Source of the DNA: Lanius collurio
Taxonomy: Eukaryota; Chordata; Aves; Passeriformes; Laniidae
NCBI GenBank assembly: GCA_020086605.1
Contig: JACBWW010000002.1
Location: forward strand, 28,602,605 to 28,666,604
DNA length: 64,000 nucleotides
Direction of reading: 5' to 3'
The notes under the pieces were generated by a model. It was not told the DNA's origin. It saw only the letters and a program-made list of their open reading frames with translations, and did no database searches. This document shows positions 24,699 to 37,871 of this stretch, piece after piece (within the stretch, counting starts at the first letter, position 1; each line of letters starts with the position of its first letter). A program made the translations under genes and the position numbers.

Positions 24699-25859
24699 GT
24701 AATGTTATGACCAGTGTGCCAATATTATGTAATCATGTATCACTTCTGTACAAAAACTGAGGACATGGAAAGAAAGGTTTCCACACATAAAAGGTGACCT
24801 TTTGTGCAGTGGCTATCTGAGCTGTAGAGCTAGAAGTTATTTTGGGTCTAAAACTCTGTTACTACACAGACAAATATAATCCCTGTGCTGAAAGTGTCTG
24901 GAGGGTGTAGAAACACTGTTGAGAAGTAACATTTTGGTTTGCCTTGTTCTTCTGCTGCTCCCGAGATCCCTGCTCTTGGTCTCTGCTGGACCTAGTCCCA
25001 GGTTTGGTCTGACTTTATGTAGTTGTGTTATTCATCCTCAGTACCATTTCAGAAGATACTTTCCAGTAGTACTCATATCTAAGTATATATTTTTCAAGCA
25101 TGTCTGTGGAGCTGTGGAATTAATACATCACGGAAGTGGTTATCTGGACCAAATATAGGATAGTTCCTCAGGACAAGATTAATGGAATATCAATTTCTTA
25201 CACTTTCTGAGGAAAAATCAAGTAAATAGGGAGTCTAGTCTGTAGAAAACATGCCTTAACTACCTGAAGTAATTTGAAGGTATCATAAGCTTGTGGCAGA
25301 TGGTGAGTTAGGGAGAAGAAGTGTTCTTATTTATTTTTGTTCACTGGTAGGCTTTTCTGTAGCTCTATCAATTTAGCAACAGTGTGACTCATATGAAAAC
25401 TAATGAACATAACCTGTCAACAATCTTCTGAGGCAAGTGAGTACCATCATGTGATATCTGCAGATCTCTGAGGTACATCTTTACCCTCCATTGTCTGGAG
25501 CTACAGGCATGGATTCACAACTAGAAGCACAGATTAATTTTCATGTTCCCAGAGAGACAGGGGGTAGGTCATAATGGGGGAGGTTTCTGGACCTATCGGG
25601 TGAGGTTGCCTTCCCTCAGCTGCACATCCCTGCAAAAAATTGATCCCAGTTTTGAGGTGATCTGCACTGCTTCTTTAGACTAACCACCTAGCACAGGGAG
25701 TTGCAAGGCAGAGAGCTAGAGCCACAGAAATTTTGTTATTATTAATGCAGATATTTTCCATCACCATCCTCTTCCTGACTTCTAGTTGGCCTTACTCTCA
25801 GGGCCCTTTCCCAGAGGAAGCTGATTATTTTAAACCCCCTTATGGAGACTCGGAATTAG
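24699..25859. other. Non-coding stretch
   Basis: No transposon or gene recognised. Short ORF at 24919-25158 (+) has no supporting features. Confidence 0.5.
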
Positions 25860-26330
25860 CGGCAGTCTGTGGGCCTGCACAGTGGATATGAGATCCTATG
25901 ATGGTGGAGGTTTGAGGCATCAAACCACAATATTCCATGAAAAGCTGGATGCAGCTTGGAGGAAGGACCACAGTCATCCCCTGTGCCCTGAGCACTGCGA
26001 GCTCCAGCATCCCCTCAATATCCTGCTGAGGAGGGAATGGCAGCCACTGAAGCCACTGTCCCAGCTGCTCTCCTGGGCTTCTCCTTTGCTTTCCAGCCAC
26101 ACACTCCTACTCCTTGGCTGGGATGGAAGGACTGGCGAGCAAAGGTGAGGGCCAGAAATGACTCCACAAGTGTTCCCTCTACCGTGGGACTGGACACGAG
26201 GTAAATAGGAAGCCTGAGGAGGGCTGAGCCTTCTTTCCCTGGTGCACATGAGAGTCATTGTTAGAAGCCTGATACCGGATAAGTGAAAACGTAGATGGTG
26301 TGTTAATGCCTGCCTCACCCAGAGGGGAAG
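25860..26330. other. GC-enriched island
   Basis: Noticeably richer in G and C than its surroundings, with several overlapping open frames on both strands (25840-26100 and 25974-26318 minus; 25882-26148 plus). The overlap reflects scarcity of stop codons in GC-rich DNA rather than several genes. It contains the exon candidate at 26097-26144. It could be a non-coding RNA exon, a decayed repeat or a regulatory island. Confidence 0.45.
26097..26144 (+). other. Candidate 48-bp exon (coding or lncRNA)
   Basis: The best pair of splice signals in the window: an acceptor with a long pyrimidine tract (gggcttctcctttgctttccag) and a consensus donor (CAAAG/gtgagg). All three + frames are open, so coding status cannot be decided. 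The phase-1 frame would be compatible with the outgoing phase of the exon candidate at 24612. No family is recognised. Confidence 0.3.
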
Positions 26331-26879
26331 TTTTGCGCCTGGATATGCAAATTGTTCTTAAGGATGAAAACTTAGTTTAGAGTTGTTTTGGATTCCTGTG
26401 AGCTGTGTAGGGAAGGGAAAGTGCATATTAAAAACATTGACAAGTCCTGATTAAAAAATATAAAAACTAAGACATTTGACATAAATTGCTTTGGGAAATC
26501 TGAATGTCAGTATATTTTAAATAAATTGCTACCAACTTCATTTAAACCAAATCTTCTTTGTCTGAAAAAGCCTAAGAATGACCATACCATATGAAGAAAA
26601 AGAGTAACCATGCAGCCAATGCAGCCTTTGGATGAATAGAAAGACCATCAAGAATATTGGAATATATATAAGTAGGTTCTCATATATGACCTCAGCTGCT
26701 ATTTAAATCTAAATATAAATCAGAAAGGCATGCCAGCCAATAACATGCTTGTGACATGCAAGTTTCTTTAAAAAAAAAAGCAAACATAGAGCTAATTTAA
26801 ATAGAATCATACTTTGTATTGTCCATACATACAGTGCCGCCAGGACCTGACGAGAATATTAAAACAGCAAAAAGTCTGG

Positions 26880-26935
26880 AACCACTGTGCATTAAATGTG
26901 TGCCATTGTGTACCATTGTGCATCATCATGTACTG
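26880..26935 (+). repeat. Short degenerate tandem repeat
   Basis: About five diverged units around GTGCCATTGTGTACCATTGTGCATCA. It looks like an old minisatellite with units of roughly 10-12 bp. Confidence 0.6.
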
Positions 26936-29030
26936 TTGAGCATTAAAATATTTTTGGTATGTTTTTTACAAAGGAAAAAATCAAACAACTAAATAAAAAT
27001 AAAGAAGCAAAGTGTTTGGTAGGTTTAGACATGATTGATATGAAAATGTGGACTTTGACCTGATTACTTCAAACATTTGCTCTTGGCATGGTGGAAGGAG
27101 AAAATAATGTTTATTTATACTAAACATGAATTATTGTATAGAAAGTTATGGTTCACTGAATGTATGAAAGCCATTTTATTGGTTTTTTGTTTTGCTGGTA
27201 CAAAATCATGACCCACACAAAAAAAAATAGAGAAGCATTCATTGAAGGTCCACTTTTCATTTATCTAAAAAGGAGAAAGAATGGGAAGGAAAAATGTGAG
27301 CAGAGACAAATGAAGATAGGCACTACAAATAACCACTGTCTAACAAAATGTATTTAAATATATTGGTACGATAAGCTGGCTAAAAAATTGAAGGAGATTT
27401 GTTCTTCAAAAATTTAGAAGTCAAACTTTCTTTTGATGTAAGTGCATGCTCATTTTTGTTAAAGAAAGAGGACCCAAATGTTAAAGAAACATAATTACAG
27501 CAATTTTTCCCACATCTCCTTTAACATGTTTAATAATTTATTATTTCAGAAGTGGGACTGTTTTTATGTTACTGCTCTCTTAATTTTTTTTCTCCTTGTT
27601 CAGCTAAAAATTAAGCTATATTGGTGTTTGGTGGTGCCAGGTCAAGAACTGAAAGGGAATAGATTTTTATTGATCAATTGACCCTTCAGATTTGTCACTT
27701 CATTAAGTGCAAGGCACCGCAAAGGAGTTTTTCTATTAATTTTCAAGAAGCTGTACTTTTATGTTCATATGCAAGGGGCTCTTTATCATTTGCAAGATGC
27801 ACACTCCATGGGCCTGGATGAAAGGGTGTGACTCCCTGACTGCACATATAGACTTTTTTTTTTTAATTCTATTGGCAATAAAAATGCAGAAGGGAAAAAT
27901 GAAGTAATCAAATGGTGTATTCTTTGAGCTTAATCTGAGAAGGAATCTGTATTTGTGATGGGAAGAAATTGTGGCTTTTAGAAGTCTAAGGATAGGTGCT
28001 GTGGTGCAGATGGGGCATAGTGCTGGATTAGTGGAAGGATGCCATCTGATAATCAGATACTTGGAGAGCACATGCTCCACCAAATGCAAATAAATTTACC
28101 TGCCATGATCCATTATTTTGATGCTGGAAGTAATCTGTCAGCTTTATCTGCTTTTCTATTCTTCTTCCTCTCTCATTTTTCTTCTTTTGCCGCTTCATCT
28201 ATTTCTGCCTTCTATTTTCTGTCCTATAGTCTGTCCTTTTTTGCTCTATATGCCTCGAGTTACACATCACCTTGGGGTGAGCATGTTAAAGAATGAGTAT
28301 GACTTCTGTCCAGCATTAACACTCATCCTTACTTTAGCTTGGATAATCATTGTTATTGGTCACATTTCATCTAGATCCCTCTACATTACCTGGGGGTTTT
28401 ATTAACTCTTGGAGCAACTGTTCTCCCTGCAGTGTTATAAACTAAAGTCCATTTCCTGGTTCCCAAGAAGTCTTCTATTCTATGTGGAGTGCAGGGCTGA
28501 AATAATTTGAAATATTTATGCTTTGTTAAGACATACTGTAGGAGGAATATAGGTGGGATGTATTTTTCTAAGGCGGTTATTCCAAGTGTAAATAGGTAGT
28601 CTAAGAAGTAATATAAGGAAGAATGGGAGAAAAATACAGAAGCAGCAAACCAAAGGGGAGAGAACAGAAAACAAAAACAATTGGGAAATGGTTAATAAAA
28701 TCTTTTGCCTAAGGAGAAAATGAGAGGAGAAGTAATTTCCCCTGCTTTGTATGTTCGACATTTAGGTGTCTAACTTGATCCTCTATAAATAAGCTTGATG
28801 CTTAGAGACTTAGACACTCTCTTAACATATAATCCTTTTAAAGTGTTTGAATTTGGTTGGCCAAGAAACTCAGAGAAGAAAATAAGTGAGTTATTTGAAA
28901 ACATTTGAATCCTTATTTTGAAACTGAGGAAAGCAGAACTAGTAGTCTATGCTAATGAACAATATTGGCCTCACATTTAATTTTTCTCCAACTTAATCCA
29001 TGATGTAACAGGTACATTAAAAAATGGATT

Positions 29031-29048
29031 CACAGATTTAAATCTGTG
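29031..29048. repeat. Perfect 18-bp palindrome
   Basis: CACAGATTTAAATCTGTG is its own reverse complement, with no spacer and a TTTAAA core. Possible dimeric binding site, or chance. Confidence 0.7.
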
Positions 29049-32000
29049 GTTTGGGTTATTGCCATTGCTTCCAATCAAACCATATGGATAGAGATAGGCA
29101 CTCTAATGAATTGAGCACCAATACATTCTTCATGCTAGAGTAGAGAAACTTTGCTACCTTAGGCTTATAACAAGTATTTATTATTTCTGCCTCATTTTTA
29201 TCCTCTATAACCTTCTCCCCCAACACCTACAGTAATGCTAGGTTGTACCAATGCTCACTACTGCCTTTTGTGTGAGCATTTGTTCACTAGGCAAAAAAAA
29301 AAAAATGTACAAAGATGCTGTCAAAATTTGATTGTGTGCCTGAAAGCCAGGTCATATCATACAGGTGCCAAGAGCAGCTTTCTGCTGACAAGGAGTTGAA
29401 AGAAAGCTTATTTATCCATATCTCATTCAAAAAAGTGCTTCCTAATCAGTTAATTTTTCTTCAATCAATTACCAACTTTTCTAGAGTTTCTCAGAATGTC
29501 CTTCTGAAAACTTTGTCCTTCTGTTGAAAATTTAGCTCATGGATTAAAAAGTTATCCACAAGGGAAAAGCAACCACAAAATCTCATTTAATAAACAAGTA
29601 GACTAAAACTAGATTCAGCACCATATTTCAGGGGGAAAAAAGTAGATTTCTTTTTTAATACTGACATCAGTAAGTTAGTCCTTAGTTGAAGCAGTGTCTT
29701 ATAAAATTCATGTCTACATAAAGACCCATCAAAAATAGTTTGACAGCATCTCTGTGATTCCCAGAAGGCCTGCATTTGTATCAAAAAAAGGGTTCTGAAG
29801 AGTGAGAACTAACACTATGTTCTGCTGCTGAAAAACTCAGTAAACAAATAAAATGCAAATATATTGTCAAAGATTTAGTTTTGCTTCCTAAGAATATAGA
29901 CATACCCAAAGAGAAAATCCATTGATGACCTCAAAATGAAACATGGTAAGGCTCTCCTCTTTTTTCATGATGATCTTTCAGACCTTCTTTTAAAATTTCC
30001 TCTTTTTCTTCTTTTATTGAGAAGAGGACATACAGTATTGGTGTGTATGTTAATGTTTTCATTACAGGTTTCATGAAAGTAACACCACATCACATTAATT
30101 TGTGACAGTGTCAGCAGTGTCTGCACATGTCTGGTACCAAACGGCCTTTAAAGAAATCAGCCCCATAACCAGCCTTGTTCCTATTTGTACTGCCTGAGAT
30201 GGGATGCTGGACATAAGGCTTAGTTAGTGCTTTTCTTGTTCTGCTTTTCTCTCCTTTTACTCTCAGTCATGCAGTATGGTTTCAAATGAAATGAAAAAAA
30301 AAAGCACTTTGGTTTCTTACACATTTTCTTTAAGAACTTAATGAGATTCTAATGAGGTGTTAATAAAGTGCAGTTTAAAGAATCCTCTATGAGATGTATA
30401 GTATAATTCTCAGAGAGCTAAGAGATGCACTGCTTATCAATAAGCAGTTTCAACTGACTCATTAAGCCTCCAAATTTGAGCCAATTTTTCTAATAGAATA
30501 TTTAAAAATAGTTCAGTAAGACATCTCTTCAGCATAGAGAATCCCCAGGCTGTCACATGCTTTTGAATGTATTTCTCCCTACCCTGCTTTTATGGCACAG
30601 TAAAAAAGGTATCTTGCTGCTGAGATATCTTTCAGGATCAGCAGCATATGTTAGGCTGCTGTGAGATTGCTTAAGTTCCACTGGGGAGAACAGCAACACG
30701 AACCTATTTGAGACAGAGTAGTTATGGATTTTGCAATGTCTTTACTTCTGCCTGGTACTCATGGAGTGAAGCAATTCAACACTATGTCAGCTTCCTCAAG
30801 GTACAATCTTGTTTTATTCCCATATTTGTACTGCAAAGGCAAATCTAATTCTGGGAACTCTTGGAAGAAAAATTAGAGAGGTCAAAAAAAGAGATCATTG
30901 ATAGTTTTCTTGTTTCCTTTAGATTCAGCTCTGAACTGGATCCATTTTCTTAAATGCAATTAGATAGTGATATAAAAATTACATGATTGGTATGATATAA
31001 ATATAAAATGTGCATTCCCTACTTAAAAAAGATTAAAAAAAAAAAGGCATTAACTGCATCTTTGGAAAATTAGATATTTTAAGCTGTCCAGAATATAATA
31101 GTTTAAGAAGTTTGGGAAAGAGTGAAGTCTCTAATTGTACAACAATACAGCACACTAATAAATCAAAGCCTTTCTCAAGAGCACTTCATTATTAATGCCA
31201 TTTGCTTACAGATGAAAATGAAAAATGGGTGGAAAATCAATTAGGACATTGATTTTTCACCATTAAAAAACTGGGAAGTAGGCATATTGAATGAGATCAC
31301 CATTTAAAGAATCATTTGATTCTGCTTTTTTTTTTCTCAAGAGTTTCATAGCATAGCTTGGGCTGTCCTTCCCTGGCTCAGTGAGTGAAGGATTTTATTT
31401 CTTTTCTCTGTTAAGAATCTCTATTGGTGAAACTCTTTAGCATGTCCTATGTTGGCTTTTAAGCATGTGATACTAAGGTGTGCCCCAAACTAAATATGTG
31501 TTTTCAATATTTTGCTCATTTGTATCCTAAATATTTATTCCCTCTCAAGAACATATTTTAAGTATAGTAGCTGAGCATTTGGAGGATTTGAGATTTCTGC
31601 CCCTGCCTTTGTTGCTTATGACAATTCTGTAGTGTGAAGAGTCTTCATGTACAAGTGTTTAATTCAAAGTGGTCTATTAGTTATCACAAGCCTCAAAAAT
31701 TTTTGTTTGTTATGAAAGGGAAGGAGATCAACCAGACATTAAGTGAAAAAATGACCCATATTGTATTCGTTTACTAGAATGCAGAGTTAGATGTGCAGGC
31801 TTCAGATATCCTGCACCTTCTTAAGTTTCTGAATCCTTTTCCTAACTCAGCAATGTACAAGGCAGGAGAGACAGATCTGATGGCTACATTAGAAGAGGAA
31901 AGATGGATCTTATATTCACAAGAAATGTATTTTTGTTCCTCTCCACTGAGGTTACAGTGTTGGCACAGCTGAGTGCTTATAATATCCAAACTAGATAAGC

Positions 32001-33205
32001 AGACAGGAGTCCTGCATCCTTGCTCAGATCCATGCTTCTGTATCTCTATTAACAAGCAAAACAGAAATACTCAAACTAATACCCAGACATATAGACCCTG
32101 CCTCATTAAGTTCTTTCACCATATATTTTTATTAGAACTGAAAAAATCTGCCTATCACTATACTGTTTGATAGGCATGTCCATAGATGGGTTAGTATTGG
32201 ATATCTTTTCAAACTGCCATCAGTTCTTGAGCAAAACCTTTATTTGAAACAGTTTCTTTATTATTTTTGCCCAGTCTTTGTGTTCTAGGGTGGTTTTGTT
32301 TATTTGTTGGCAGAGAAAGCTGGGATGAATATAACATTTCTGATGGAATCTTAGTTTTCATATCTGTAACAGAAATAGAAAACTCCTAACAATTTATGAA
32401 TCATCACAGGGTGTTTCATAAAGATACTTTTGATATATAGTGTAAGCCTGCATGCTGGAGTTCAGTGAAGTTCCTTTCTATATTCTCTAAAAAAGAAATT
32501 AATTCCTCTCTCCATATTAGTAAAATTTAGTTCTAAATACTACTGGTATTAACATTTCTGTAGCATGCTAGATCTGAACAATTTAAACTATTTATAGCAG
32601 TGAAACCCTTCATATTGAGCTGTAATTTAGCTGTAATTATAGTAAATAGTAGTAGATACTAGTATAATTATTACCACAAGAAAGCAAACCTCTTTTGCAA
32701 ACCAGAGCCATTCTTTGCTTAATGTTGCACAGGTCACAGAGCAGTCAAACTGACTGATTGCATTCATATTTCTTAGCTTTGATACCGTTTCTGGAGTAGT
32801 TTTTTCTTTCTATGGTATTAGAAAAAAAGGATATAATCTTCGTTGGGTTATTTTTCACTTGGGAAAAAATATTCTTTAATGTTATCTGCTTTTGTAAAAC
32901 ATCCTGCAAATTTTTATCCCCAAAAATGAGGAAAAGAATACAAATAACTTTTAGGGACAAATATCTATAAGAAATTGTTTATGATATCTGGTAGAAGACT
33001 GCAAGCAAAGCAGCAGGAGAGAGCAGGTTATGTGAAACAAAGGGCTCTGTCTCAGAGGAGTTCTCTGTGCATTGCTGAGGTTTGGGAGGGGCACTCCAGA
33101 AGCTTTGATGTCAGTGTGTGCATGTATGGTACATGTCACACTAAAGGGAAGGGGAATTGCATTGCAGCCACCCTGAACCTGAAGATTATAATACTGTTCA
33201 TTTTA

Positions 33206-33238
33206 CATTTAAGCAACTGAGCCACAGTTGCTTAAATG
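33206..33238. repeat. Perfect 14-bp stem hairpin
   Basis: CATTTAAGCAACTG and CAGTTGCTTAAATG are exact reverse complements separated by a 5-base loop (AGCCA). Pairing becomes patchy immediately outside. The loop is too short and the stem too brief for a typical microRNA precursor. It is the strongest simple inverted repeat noticed in the window. Confidence 0.85.
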
Positions 33239-36095
33239 AAGTATATGGCTAAGTGGGGGTTTAATCCATAATCTAGGGAGGAGGGATAAAAGAGGCACTG
33301 TGCAGCTTTTAGTGTTTCAAGCAGGTGTCTTAATACAGGGACAAATGCTGTATGGGGCAGAGCATCTGAGAGTGAAACAAGCACCTGTCCCTGCTGGTAA
33401 TTCCTGCTTAGGCTGCATTCAATGCAAAGGAGCTGAGAGATTACAGATGGCAAATGATGTAGTTTATGTGCAGTGAGCTAGGCATTACACTGTTGTATCT
33501 ATAGATAGGAGAAGCCTGATTTATGTAACGTACCAATGCAGCATTAGTGTGTTTGGAGAGTCTTTCTCAGCATGAGACAGCAGCCTAACAGCTGTGCAAG
33601 AGAAGTGCAGATTAATAGGTGGAATTTTTTAGGAGGCCAAATGGAAGTGATGATGCTGCAGGTTACTCTGATAGACATATGGCATACCCTGTGGAAGTAA
33701 GTGGGTAATGTGGAGAAATTGTACATGTTCTCAGGGTAAAAAAGATTATTCTTAGAGGAACTATCTCATTCTACGACTGCTGAGACATTGGTATTGTACT
33801 ACTGTCAGCTGCAGCTCTTTATGCCTTGGCTGGTGCAGACACTAAACAATACCCAAAATGCTGCAGTATGCCACAGATAAATTTGAGATGTCAGGGAATA
33901 TTTAATTGGTTTTATAACTTGTTTGATTTTTCTTGTACCCAGATACGATTATGCTTGTAAGCATTAACTATTCAAAAGTGTCTAGATGTCATTTACTTCT
34001 CTTTCTTTGTCTTCATTTTCTCCCTCCATTTTGGGCAAGACTTACAATAGCATGTACTTGCTTGCATAAATGTGTGAATTACAATCCAATCTTATAAACT
34101 TTTCCCAAATTACTACTTTGACCATGTCTAAGTCAGACTCAGTGAACTGATCAGGATGTTTTGAGACTCAGAATTCACACAGTAGCCCTCTACCTTGTCA
34201 CTGTGTTGGTGCACTGCTAGGCACCAGCTGTGGGATTGGGTCTGTCATCCTCTAAACAGGAAGCCTGAGTTGCTACAGCAGCTGTTACTTGATGAAGTGA
34301 CAATCTGAACAATGCATTATCTTTTGCAAAAGAAGTAGAAAGAAATTTCTTTGGGTTTTGTTACAGACTACCTAAGACAATTTTGTGAGCTATTTTCCTT
34401 TGTGAGGTTTTAATCCTACTCCACTAGGATTTTTCAAGCTTTATAATCATGCTTTGCATATCTGATTATACCCTTTATTGTACAAACAAAAAGGGTGTTC
34501 AGGATCACCAGTTATACTCAGAATAATTATTTGAGAATCTGTGTATCAACTGACTTTATTTCCTTCTAACATATACCATAATGCCTTATCCAAATTTTTG
34601 AGCGAGATATTGTGCAGTTTTAATCACCACCGCAGCTACATGCAGAGCGTGCATTGTTAAGTGTTTTCTCATTGCCCCAGGGATATCTGGAAATGGAAAG
34701 ACACGATATGGAACATATTGTCTTCTCTTTGGTTCTATTTTATATTTGAAAGGACTTTGGCAAAGAAGAAATGATGTGATAGCTAGAGCTTCACTACTTT
34801 GAGCAAAATGGTCGGCTAACTCATTTAAAAAGGTAGTGTATGTGAAATCAATTTAGTGAGACTGCAGAAGAAAGAAAGGTCAGCTGCTTGGGAATCCAAG
34901 TGAATTTGCAGTCACAGATGAAAGCTATTCTAAACACCAAAGATGCATGTCCTAATATAGATTTTTCTCTTCTCAGTGCAGACCATTCATTTACTTTTTC
35001 ACTTACCTATTGTGAAGTTGCTGAAGGAAGGTATAATCTACAGGTTTTTAATTGTTTTTTTGTAATTGGAAATAATACTTTTAAAATAGTAAATAATATA
35101 TGTTAATGATCCCTTAAGGTGCTATGCAATAATATAAGTACTCTTGACAGTTTCAAAAGCAGGAGATCTGATTTACATTTTCCTAAATTGATCCCATGAG
35201 CCTGTATCCTCTGGAATCTCCTTTGGGGGCACATTCCCTTCTAATAGGACAGATGATTATTAAAAGAACTGAAATCTGCTGTTCCCCCTCTCATTAACAC
35301 CCCAGAATAGTGCATGTAGGCATGACAGAAAGGCAGCCACACAACTTCTCCATCCAGCTTGTAAATGCTTTTGCTGGACCTAACCCCATGCTGTGTCAAA
35401 AAGCATTACTGTTTTCATACTGAATGTATAACAGCAGCTACATGATTTCTGGTGAGCAACCTGCATTTTCAATGGAAATTGACAGAGAAATTAGAGAAAA
35501 ATCCTTATTACCTGGATGCTGTAACAATTCAGTAGTTTTGCAAACTTCTGGCCTTAGTATGGAGATGGCTATTACTTTGGAAAATTATTTTTTCCTGTCA
35601 GCAGAAAAGGGCAGTACATCCATACTCTGGTGAATTTAGGGTGTTTGACACTGTTCTACATCTGAGCTCTTGATTTATCTTCAGGAACTAGACAAATAAT
35701 TGGGCAACTTGGAAAGATTTTGTCCTTTGTCTTATAGGAGATATAAATCAGGTTTCCAGCAATTTCTTCGTAAGCAAGTATTGCTGTGAAGTAGAAGTAG
35801 ACCATTAGACTGAAAGAGTTAATGTAGAGGACTTGATACTTGAAGTGTCTTTCAGGGGTTTGTTCAGGCTAACTGCTCTGGTCCTGCCCAATGGTGTATC
35901 TTCCACGTCAGACTTGGATTTGGAAGTCCTAATATCAGTGGGATCAGGAAAGATCTGTGTTTAATTGAAAACCATTTATTTCTTTATTTCTGTTGAAAAG
36001 TTGCATTCAGACATACTAGAATTACTTTGTAAACATGTAATCAGTTTTTTAAAATAGTTTTGTGTTGTAAGATGTTTTGAACCATGATAGTGTGC
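33239..36095. other. Unique non-coding stretch
   Basis: No gene or transposon recognised. A segment at about 34979-35032 has a strong acceptor (gatttttctcttctcag) and an open frame but a weak donor (GGAAG/gtataa), so it is not called. Confidence 0.5.
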
Positions 36096-36390
36096 CCCAG
36101 CCAAACCATCTTTAGTTATGCCTATTGGAGCTCTCAGAGTGAGACCAGGCTGGAATTACCCTCATCAGCTTCACCTGGCCTTCCACCTTCAGGTGTAGCA
36201 GGTCAGCTCCTGGAGGTTTTTTAAGGCCAGCCAGAAGGCTTAGGAGAGGGAGGGTAGGTTTCTATGTGTTTTGTGTCGTCTGGTTGTTTGGATTTCCTGG
36301 ACTAGCTTGGCTGCTGATCATGGGATGGGTTTTGCTGCTGCCATCATCTTGGCTCTGCTTGCCTGGATCTGGAGCATCAAGGACTGAAAG
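36096..36390. other. GC-richer block, possibly a decayed transposon
   Basis: Roughly 300 bp richer in G and C than the flanks, beginning near GTGCCCCAGCCAAACC and ending near GGAGCATCAAGGACTGAAAG. It contains a purine-rich GGCTTAGGAGAGGGAGGGTAGG tract and a TTTTTTAAGGC promoter-like spot. It resembles LTR texture, but I cannot match it to a family. It abuts the tandem array at 36590. Confidence 0.35.
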
Positions 36391-36589
36391 GTACTGAAAG
36401 ATAAACTACTAAATTGAAAAATAATTGAGAAAGGAGAAAGCTGAAAGGCTAAATACCACATCAGCAAGGACTAGATAAAGAGTACTGTACTGAATTAGGA
36501 ACCAATCTTATTATCTGAAAAATGTGTGCAGAGCTCTTGGACAAAGTAAGGGGTCTAATCAAGTAATGTGTAATCTCATGCACTGCAGT

Positions 36590-36880
36590 TGCAAAATGTA
36601 TATGTACTGTATTATGGATAAGTTGCAAAAGGTATAAGGTAGAATGTATAAGTACTGTGTTAGGTAGAAGTGTTGTGTTAAGTAAGCATAAGTAAGTAAA
36701 ATGTGTAGGTAGTGTATAAGTAGAGTAACATGTGTAAGCAGTATAAGATAGTGAGTAAGATGTATAAGTTGTAAGTTATGGATAAGTAAGTGAACTACAT
36801 AGGTTGTGCATAAGTATGTAAAAGTTGGTAGAATATATAAGTAAGGAAAATACACAAAAGTGGTGGTAAGTAGGTATTAT
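36590..36880 (+). repeat. Degenerate AAGTA/GTATAAG tandem array
   Basis: About 290 bp dominated by repeats of GTATAAGTA, GTAAGTAA, ATGTGTAAG and similar words, diverged from one another. Because the minus-strand complement is rich in TAC, ATA and CTT and poor in stop triplets, it creates a 98-codon minus ORF (36559-36855) of low complexity (Tyr, Leu, Thr, His, Ile), which is not a gene. It also creates many false splice-donor matches on the plus strand. Confidence 0.85.
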
Positions 36881-36884
36881 GTAA

Positions 36885-37871
36885 AAATTGGAAGAGGTGT
36901 GAGTTCCTGCATGATGCCCAAAGAGGTGATACGTATTTTAGAGAGTTTTAAAGATTCTGTGTGATTATGTTGAAGTGCTGTACAGAAGTGCTGAGTTCCT
37001 GCAGTTTTGTATCATTTTTCTTAAATGTTTCCTACTATTGGGACTACTTATCCTCTAAAAAAGAGAAGTAGAAAAATGCTGTATTGTACTGTCTATCTTG
37101 GTGGCTATATATCAAAATAGTTACAAAATCTGCTGTCAACTTTTCTAATAACTTTCTGATCTCCTGCTAAGAACTGTGTAAATGCATTTATTACCACTTC
37201 TGACCCTTGTGGTGTTTCATCAATCCTTACAGAAACTCATGTCTGTAGTGAAAGAGTGAAAGTGAACTGCTTGTCTCAGATGGTGAAAAACAGAAGGAAA
37301 TACTTGCAAGTTGCTGTCATTAGGACAAATTTATGCTAATCTTATACAAGTACTTTTTGTGTGTGTGGTAGAGTGAGGGGAAAGAACTTGTAACTGTGAT
37401 AAACTTGGACTTTTGAACATTGCACATCTGTATCAGTGTCCACATGACCTCTGCTTGATATCTCGACAAAGTTGGTCTTTGCTGCTAAGATAGTCCTATC
37501 CCTCCTCTGTCACTTCCATCTCTCTGCTCTTGCAATGTCTTTGTTACTTACCATAGCTCTTGCTTGATCTTGTGATGAGTTAATTCATTGTGAAAGAATT
37601 GATTATTTTGCTGACTGTTCATATCCTTAACCTAAGTTAATTTAGCTGTAGCATTAAGCTAAGCTTATGTCTCCAGTTGTGCTTCTGGATGCATACAACC
37701 TGAAGCACTTAATTATGTAGCTATCTTCTAGCATTTACTTTTGTATGATGGGTAGATTTTAAACATGCTCAAATATTTTTTGCTTCCTGAGCCATTTCAG
37801 ACTTATATTACTTGCACATTGGGTCATAACATTCTTGTCATTTTTCTTTTTCTTCATTTTTTTAAACTCTA
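36885..37871. other. Unique non-coding stretch
   Basis: Nothing recognisable. No coding-like frame. Confidence 0.5.

Larger units (their letters stand above)
26331..33205. other. Long unique non-coding stretch
   Basis: No gene, RNA or recognisable transposon. It contains a short CATTGTG-type tandem repeat (26880-26935), an 18-bp palindrome (29031-29048), poly(A) runs and TAAT-rich patches at about 30.3-30.5 and 31.15-31.3 kb. The 93-codon minus ORF at 31774-32055 has no recognised domain. Confidence 0.5.

Noticed and set aside
31774..32055. 93-codon minus ORF
   Set aside because: No domain and no splice or promoter evidence.
33661..33700. Short open segment before a gtaagtgg donor
   Set aside because: The upstream AG has no pyrimidine tract, so it is not a plausible acceptor.
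36640..36880. Cluster of gtaagt donor-like motifs
   Set aside because: They are units of the AAGTA tandem array, not splice sites.
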